Shown: piece after piece, positions 58,739 to 64,000 of the stretch
How the letters are laid out: each line of letters opens with the position of its first letter
Numbering within the stretch: position 1 is the first letter of the stretch
DNA from: Prochlorococcus sp. AG-355-N18
GTDB taxonomy: Bacteria; Cyanobacteriota; Cyanobacteriia; PCC-6307; Cyanobiaceae
Length of the DNA: 64,000 nt
Direction: 5' to 3'
NCBI GenBank assembly: GCA_003278535.1
Contig: QCEG01000004.1
Location: 1-64,000 of the forward strand
Position numbers and translations under genes: made by a program
Notes under the pieces: model-generated
Databases searched by the model: none
What the model saw: the letters and a program-made list of their open reading frames with translations, nothing else
Told to the model about the DNA's origin: nothing

Positions 58739-60552
58739 TACATTCTTTCTAAAGTTTCAATTCCTAAAAGCTCTAAGCTTAATTTTAGTGTTTTTGCAGT
58801 TAGGTCACATAAATTAAGCCTAGAAATTTTTATATTTTTTTCTTCTTTGAGGATTGGAACTTGATCATAGAATCTATTAAAAGTCTGACATAGCTCGAAC
58901 AGATAATTGCATAATCTATTTGGCATTAAGTCTTTTTCAATAGAAATTATGACTTCATCGAACTTAAGTAATTTTCTGATAAGTTTCCACTCAGATTTAT
59001 GTTCATAATTTACGTACTGAAAATCTTTAGAGTCATAAACAAAATTATTTTTTCTTTTAATTCCTAAAATTCTTACAAGTGTATATAACAAATAAGGAGC
59101 AGTATTACCATTTAGGGAAAGCATTTTATCAAAACTAAATTGATAATTGGTAATCCTATTTTGACTTAAATCTGCATACTTAACAGCTCCTAATCCAATA
59201 ATTCTTGAAGTATTTGCTATAAACTCTTCGGTCTCATAACGATCTTCATCTTCTAATCTTTTCAATAAATCTTCTTTTGCTCTTCTAACTGCTTCATTTA
59301 ATAAATCTTTTAGGCGTATTGTTTCACCTTCTCTTGTCTTTAGTTTTTTGCCATCAATTCCTTGAACTAACCCAAAAGGGACATGGTCTACTTGACAATT
59401 TTCTGGGATCCATTTTGCTTTTTTTGCAACTTGAAAAACTCCAGCAAAATGATTTGCTTGCCCATGATCAGTTACATAAATAATTCTTGAAGCATCATCG
59501 CCATTAGGAGGTTTATTGAATCTGTATCTTATAGCAGCAAGATCTGTAGTGGCATAATTAAAACCCCCATCTTTTTTTTGAATAATTAGCGGTAAAGGTT
59601 TGCCTTCTTTATTGGTCATCCCATCTAAAAATACACATTTTGCTCCTTGATCTTCTACTAATATTTTTTCTAAATTCAAATCATCAATAACTGATTTTAA
59701 GAAGGGATTATAAAAAGATTCACCTCTTTCTTCTATTTTTATTTTTAAATTTTTATAGATTTCATCAAATTCTTTCCTTGATTGATCACATAATAATTTC
59801 CAAGCTTTAATCGATTTAATATCTCCACTTTGTAACTTAACTACTTCCTCTCTAGATCTTTTTTGGAATTCAGATTCGTTATCAAATCTTTTTTTTGAGT
59901 CTTTATAAAATTCAACTAAATCACTTATTTTGATCTTTCCTATTTCTTCTAGATCATTTGAATATAAATCTTTGAGCTGAGTAATAAGCATGCCAAATTG
60001 TGTTCCCCAATCACCAACATGATTGAGTCTTAATACTTCATAACCTCTTAACTCGAAAATTCTAGATATTGAGTCACCTATTATTGTTGATCTTAAATGC
60101 CCTACATGCATTTCTTTAGCAATATTAGGGCTAGAAAAATCTACAATAACTTTATTGGACAAACCACTATCTAAATCTTTTCTAATTAGAGGTATGCCAG
60201 CCCTATTGCATTGAATATTTGACTTAATTTCATTTATTAGAACCTCATCTTTTAATTTTATATTTATAAATCCAGGTCCAGCTATTTCTAGACTCTTACA
60301 TAATTTTGATATGCTTTTATTTTTATTTAAAAGGTTAATAAAATCATTAGAAATATCCTTTGGGTTCTTTTTATATATTTTAGATAAACTTAAACAAACA
60401 TTACATTGATAATCACCAAATTCCTCTTTTGATGATTGTGTAATTAAATTTTTTCGAAGAATTTCGAATTCTCCTTTTTTATCATTTTTCTCAAGACTAT
60501 CTAAAAGAGATTTTTCAAATTGTTTTGTTAATTCTTTAAAAATGATTAGCAT
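58738..60552 (-). CDS. argS: Arginyl-tRNA synthetase
   Basis: A 604-residue class I synthetase. The HIGH motif is in [16 protein letters not shown], and the KMSK region is represented by [15 protein letters not shown], lacking a canonical KMSK as usual for ArgS. The N-terminal Add-1 and C-terminal DALR domains are present. Upstream of hisC. Confidence 0.96.
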   Translation of the reverse strand: MLIIFKELTKQFEKSLLDSLEKNDKKGEFEILRKNLITQSSKEEFGDYQCNVCLSLSKIYKKNPKDISNDFINLLNKNKSISKLCKSLEIAGPGFINIKLKDEVLINEIKSNIQCNRAGIPLIRKDLDSGLSNKVIVDFSSPNIAKEMHVGHLRSTIIGDSISRIFELRGYEVLRLNHVGDWGTQFGMLITQLKDLYSNDLEEIGKIKISDLVEFYKDSKKRFDNESEFQKRSREEVVKLQSGDIKSIKAWKLLCDQSRKEFDEIYKNLKIKIEERGESFYNPFLKSVIDDLNLEKILVEDQGAKCVFLDGMTNKEGKPLPLIIQKKDGGFNYATTDLAAIRYRFNKPPNGDDASRIIYVTDHGQANHFAGVFQVAKKAKWIPENCQVDHVPFGLVQGIDGKKLKTREGETIRLKDLLNEAVRRAKEDLLKRLEDEDRYETEEFIANTSRIIGLGAVKYADLSQNRITNYQFSFDKMLSLNGNTAPYLLYTLVRILGIKRKNNFVYDSKDFQYVNYEHKSEWKLIRKLLKFDEVIISIEKDLMPNRLCNYLFELCQTFNRFYDQVPILKEEKNIKISRLNLCDLTAKTLKLSLELLGIETLERM

Positions 60553-60579
60553 TAATTATTCAATTATTTATCTATATAA

Positions 60580-61446
60580 TTAATTAATATAACGCATACT
60601 CAAATCAATCCAATTACTTTTGGTGATTGAAGAACTTGTTGAAATCAAATCAATACCTTTTATTAGATATTTACTAATTTCTTCAGGGTTAATTCCAGAA
60701 ACTTCTATTATCAAATTTTTATTTACTTCTTTTTTTGAGCTATTCATTGATAAATCTCTTAATTCTTGAACGTTTTTTTTGATTATTTCAGGGCTAAGTT
60801 CATCCAATAAGACACTATCTGCTCCTGCTAATACTGCTTCTTTTGCCTGTTCGATATTCTCAGCTTCAATTATGATATGAGTTGTAAAAGGCGAATTTAG
60901 TCGAATTTTTTTTACTGCATTATTAAGATTATCTGTCCATGCAATGTGATTTTCTTTTATCATAGCTGCATCGTATAATCCCATTCTATGATTGACTCCA
61001 CCTCCGCATTTGAATGCATATTTTTCAAATATTCTTAAGCCAGGAGTCGTTTTCCTAGTATCTGCTAATTTTATATTTGTACCTTCTAACTTATTTACAA
61101 GATTCTTTGTGTATGTTGATATTCCAGATAAATGCATTGCTATATTTAAGCTTATTCTTTCACTAGCTAGCAAATTTTTTGAAGGCCCATATATTTCTAA
61201 GAGTTTTTGATCTTTAACAAATTGATCTCCATCAGAGATATTAAATTTTGGAATGATTTTTAAATCAATTTTTCTAAAAATTTCTTTTATAATTTCAACC
61301 CCGCAGAATATACCCTCTTCTTTTGCAATCCAATATGCATTACCATTCTCTTCTGTAATAGAGGAACTTGTAAGATCTCCCCTACCTATATCTTCATCGA
61401 TCCAAATATCAATGATTTTACTTATTATTGGAGTATTTAAATCCAC
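60580..61446 (-). CDS. nadC: Nicotinate-nucleotide pyrophosphorylase
   Basis: A 288-residue quinolinate phosphoribosyltransferase in NAD synthesis. EDIGRGDLTS, ADTRKTTPGLR, GGGVNHRMGLYDAAMIKENH and LLDEL are conserved. It lies between argS and mnmE on the same strand, 27 bases before argS. Confidence 0.95.
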   Translation of the reverse strand: MDLNTPIISKIIDIWIDEDIGRGDLTSSSITEENGNAYWIAKEEGIFCGVEIIKEIFRKIDLKIIPKFNISDGDQFVKDQKLLEIYGPSKNLLASERISLNIAMHLSGISTYTKNLVNKLEGTNIKLADTRKTTPGLRIFEKYAFKCGGGVNHRMGLYDAAMIKENHIAWTDNLNNAVKKIRLNSPFTTHIIIEAENIEQAKEAVLAGADSVLLDELSPEIIKKNVQELRDLSMNSSKKEVNKNLIIEVSGINPEEISKYLIKGIDLISTSSSITKSNWIDLSMRYIN

Positions 61447-61528
61447 TAAACTAAGAAATAATTAATTAATAAAAATTAAACTGAAGTTAGAGAATCAACT
61501 ATATATCACTATGTAATTTAACTCAAAT

Positions 61529-62911
61529 TTATTTACCAATACAAAACTTAGAAAAAATATTATCTAGAAGTTCCTCTGTTAATTCTTGACCAGTTATTTT
61601 AGATAAGTTTTGAATTCCATCTCTCAGCTCAATTGATAACAAATCAAATGGCAATTTATTTTCAATTATTTGATCAGTATCATTTAAATTAGATAAGCAA
61701 GCAGACAAATTTGTTAGATGTCTTTCGTTTAAAAATATATTGATATTTTCTACTTGTTTTAATCCGCATTTTTTTATAATTGTGTCTATTAATAATCTTT
61801 CACCATCATTATTCTTAATACTCATAAGAATTGTGTTTTTTAACTCATTTGAATTAATATTTTTGCAATCAATTAAATCTTTTTTATTGCCCAAAATAGT
61901 AATTAATTTTTCTTTGGGAATTTCTTGTATTATTTTTTTGTCTTCTTCATTAAATCCTTCTTCAAGACTATAAATATAAATTATAAAATCTGACTCTTTT
62001 ATTTTCCCAAAACTTTTTTTAATTCCAATACTTTCAATTTGTTCATGAGTTTCTCTTATGCCAGCAGTATCAATTATTTTCATTGGAATATCATTAATAG
62101 TTAAATTAACTTCAATTACATCTCTAGTTGTTCCAGGAATATTAGTTACGATTGCTTTCTCTTTTTTTGCAAGCAAATTTAATAAAGAGCTTTTGCCAAC
62201 ATTTGTTTTACCTATAAGCGCAATGGATATTCCATTGTGAATATATGAATTTCTTTTTGCATTTTCTATAAGTAATTCTATTTTTTCTTTGACTATTTTA
62301 ATGTTTTTTAGATATTTGGTGTAATCAAAATCTGTGAAGTCTTCTTCAAAATCAACTCTCGCTTCTATTTCGCAAAGTTGATTTATAAGGTCATTTTTAA
62401 TATCATCAATTTTTTTCTTTATTTCTCCTTGAACCCCGCTAAAGGCTAACTCTGCTGATCTGATATTGCTTGCATTAATTAATTGATTAATCGACTCGGC
62501 TTGAGTAAGGTCTATTTTCCCATTCAGAAAAGCTCTTTGACTAAATTCTCCTGGGTTTGCAAGTCTAACTCTAGAATTACTAGATAATAATATCTTTAAA
62601 ACTTTATTTACTATGATAATTCCGCCATGGCAATGAAGTTCAACTACATCCTCTCCTGTGAAGCTATTTGGGGATTTCATCACTAAAATTAAAACCTCAT
62701 CTATAAATTTATTTTGTTTATTTTCCTGAATAAAACCACGAAAAACTCTATGTGATTCCCATGCATATTTAGATTTAGTTTGAACAATCTTTTTGCAAGA
62801 ATTTATTGCATCTTTCCCTGATACTCTTATTATCGCAACTCCTCCCTTCCCAATACTTATAGCTGAAGCAATTGCGGCTATCGTATCTTCTGTAGTAACT
62901 ATCGAATCCAT
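61529..62911 (-). CDS. mnmE: tRNA modification GTPase MnmE
   Basis: A 460-residue GTPase that with MnmG modifies wobble U34. The N-terminal formyl-THF-binding domain begins [21 protein letters not shown]; the G domain has [27 protein letters not shown] and GNKKD; the C-terminal FCIGK is the catalytic Cys motif. Length is normal. Divergent from the DUF2062 gene. Confidence 0.97.
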   Translation of the reverse strand: MDSIVTTEDTIAAIASAISIGKGGVAIIRVSGKDAINSCKKIVQTKSKYAWESHRVFRGFIQENKQNKFIDEVLILVMKSPNSFTGEDVVELHCHGGIIIVNKVLKILLSSNSRVRLANPGEFSQRAFLNGKIDLTQAESINQLINASNIRSAELAFSGVQGEIKKKIDDIKNDLINQLCEIEARVDFEEDFTDFDYTKYLKNIKIVKEKIELLIENAKRNSYIHNGISIALIGKTNVGKSSLLNLLAKKEKAIVTNIPGTTRDVIEVNLTINDIPMKIIDTAGIRETHEQIESIGIKKSFGKIKESDFIIYIYSLEEGFNEEDKKIIQEIPKEKLITILGNKKDLIDCKNINSNELKNTILMSIKNNDGERLLIDTIIKKCGLKQVENINIFLNERHLTNLSACLSNLNDTDQIIENKLPFDLLSIELRDGIQNLSKITGQELTEELLDNIFSKFCIGK

Positions 62912-62977
62912 CTCTCGCTTTGTTATGGATAATTAAGTAAGATTATCAAGAATTTAATTTTGAAATTTTCTTTCTGA

Positions 62978-63421
62978 ATGAGATTTAAAAGAGATATTAC
63001 CTATAAGAAAATTCTATCATTATTTAGGAGTCAGAATGGAAGTCCTTTCTTTAATGCTAAAGGTTTAGCTATAGGGGTATTTAGTGGTTGCTTTCCATTT
63101 TTTGGTTTTCAGACTTTAATGGGAGTATTTTTTGCGAAAATAGCTAAGGGAAATATTGTTCTAGCTGCAATTGGTACCTGGATCAGCAACCCTTTTACTT
63201 ATATTCCACTTTATTATTTTAACTATAAAGTTGGTTCGATTTTTTTAAATAATCCTTCTAATAAAATTCTTGAAAAAAGTTTAGTTATTGATGACTTATG
63301 GAAACAAGGTAGAATTTTTTCCTTAAAATTACTCTTGGGTTCATCTTGTGTAGGTATTTTATTAGCTTTGATTTGCGGCAGTATTGTTTTCTTTATCTAC
63401 AAGATAAAAAGTAAAAGATAG
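62978..63421 (+). CDS. DUF2062 membrane protein
   Basis: A 147-residue membrane protein of the DUF2062 family with three to four helices. FFNAKGLAIGVFSGCFPFFGFQTLMG and GTWISNPFTYIPLYYFNYKVG carry the family pattern. The function is unknown. Tail to tail with the RelA/SpoT gene, 18 bases between. Confidence 0.88.
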   Translation: MRFKRDITYKKILSLFRSQNGSPFFNAKGLAIGVFSGCFPFFGFQTLMGVFFAKIAKGNIVLAAIGTWISNPFTYIPLYYFNYKVGSIFLNNPSNKILEKSLVIDDLWKQGRIFSLKLLLGSSCVGILLALICGSIVFFIYKIKSKR

Positions 63422-63439
63422 ATTGATCTGATTTTAAAA

Positions 63440-64000
63440 TTAACTTTGTCCAACTCTGGCAATATCTAAAACATCTGCCATTGATTTAATTTGTTCAATT
63501 GTTTTGTGAAGTTGATTATAACTTTCAAGACCTACACAAAGATTTATTATAGCTGGTTTACCATAAGCAGTTTTAACATTGGCATCACTAACGTTTATAC
63601 CTTTATCAGATAACCGCATAAGAATATCTTTAAGAACTCCAACTCGATCAATTACTTCTATTCGTAGCTGAATTGGAAACTTATTATCGCCAGTTTTATT
63701 ATCTTGATTCCAACCGACCGGTAATCTTCTCTCTATTGGAATTGGTATTACATTTTCACAATCTTCCCTATGTATAGTTATCCCATGGTTCCCGAGCGAC
63801 ACAGTTCCGATAATACCCTCGCCTGGGAGTGGGGAACAGCATTTACCTATTCTGTAATCAAGACCTTCTATCCCGGAAATTGGTGATTTAGCTGCTTTAT
63901 TAGATTGATTAGTGGATAAATTATTATTACTTTTAAGAGATTTTGCTATTTCAGAGTCAGAATCATTTTTTACATCTTCTGTCTGTAATTTTATTTCTTC
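63440..64000 (-). CDS. RelA/SpoT (p)ppGpp enzyme, C-terminal part
   Basis: The frame is open to the window end, so only the C-terminal part (about 186 residues) is present. YRIGKCCSPLPGEGIIG and NHGITIHREDC belong to the regulatory Zn-finger/TGS-following region, and PIQLRIEVIDRVGVLKDILMR is an ACT domain. In cyanobacteria a single bifunctional Rel makes and degrades (p)ppGpp in stress and darkness. Catalytic domains lie outside the window, so RelA or SpoT type cannot be told. Confidence 0.9.
   Translation of the reverse strand, partial: EEIKLQTEDVKNDSDSEIAKSLKSNNNLSTNQSNKAAKSPISGIEGLDYRIGKCCSPLPGEGIIGTVSLGNHGITIHREDCENVIPIPIERRLPVGWNQDNKTGDNKFPIQLRIEVIDRVGVLKDILMRLSDKGINVSDANVKTAYGKPAIINLCVGLESYNQLHKTIEQIKSMADVLDIARVGQS

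Overview
The window is chromosomal DNA of a very AT-rich marine picocyanobacterium, almost certainly a high-light-adapted Prochlorococcus. The evidence is RpaA and RpaB, Ycf3, Ycf34, PedR, ChlM, eight NDH-1 genes, the carotenoid genes crtB, pds and a Z-ISO homologue, a complete-looking phylloquinone branch (menF, menA, menC, menE and a DHNA-CoA thioesterase), compact overlapping genes, and many starts without a Shine-Dalgarno sequence. Strain and clade cannot be fixed from the window alone. I saw no tRNA, rRNA or CRISPR array.

Region 1 (1 to about 4.8 kb) is accessory DNA. It holds the end of a MORN-repeat protein and a tightly packed minus-strand cassette: a serine recombinase, two related small genes joined by an ATGA overlap, and a third 55-codon gene joined by another ATGA but carrying an in-frame amber codon. 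Three small plus-strand genes follow. The region ends with an AlpA-like regulator and a P4-type tyrosine integrase joined by TAATG. A promoter with perfect -35 and -10 consensus boxes and 17-bp spacing lies inside the AlpA reading frame. This looks like one end of an integrative element of the tycheposon/genomic-island kind, but its attachment site was not identified. A gene-poor stretch with a strong orphan terminator and short repeats separates it from the core genome.

Region 2 (5-29 kb) is core genome: rpaA; the minus-strand run P-type ATPase, tmk, holB; ycf3; radA; rpaB followed directly by plsX, then fabH, fabD and plsC (fatty acid and phospholipid synthesis); tsaB; ycf34; a tRNA nucleotidyltransferase; an RRM protein; crtB and pds; ndhM; rbcR divergent from a Z-ISO homologue; ndhF and ndhD.

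Region 3 (29-46.5 kb) holds scpA, a sugar nucleotidyltransferase, metF, pedR, and the minus-strand run gltA, ndhA, ndhI, ndhG, ndhE, nadK, CYTH. It then holds a large membrane-anchored protein of unknown function, a rhodanese, trpB, a SUI1-type factor, cysC, purE, chlM, an Rre1-like response regulator, a cysteine desulfurase and rsmH.

Region 4 (46.5-64 kb) holds ndhH, the phylloquinone genes, gshB, a glutaredoxin, prfB with a programmed +1 frameshift at codon 26, a plus-strand run (DUF3285, ybeY, dgkA, trpG, a metallo-hydrolase), then hisC, argS, nadC, mnmE, a DUF2062 protein, and the C-terminal part of a RelA/SpoT enzyme cut by the window end.

The most unusual material is in the first 5 kb: the coupled small-gene cassette with its amber codon, the cluster of GGTGTCA-like half-sites beside the serine recombinase, and the promoter buried in the AlpA frame. 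All family assignments come from reading the sequence and from memory of the families; no database search was run.
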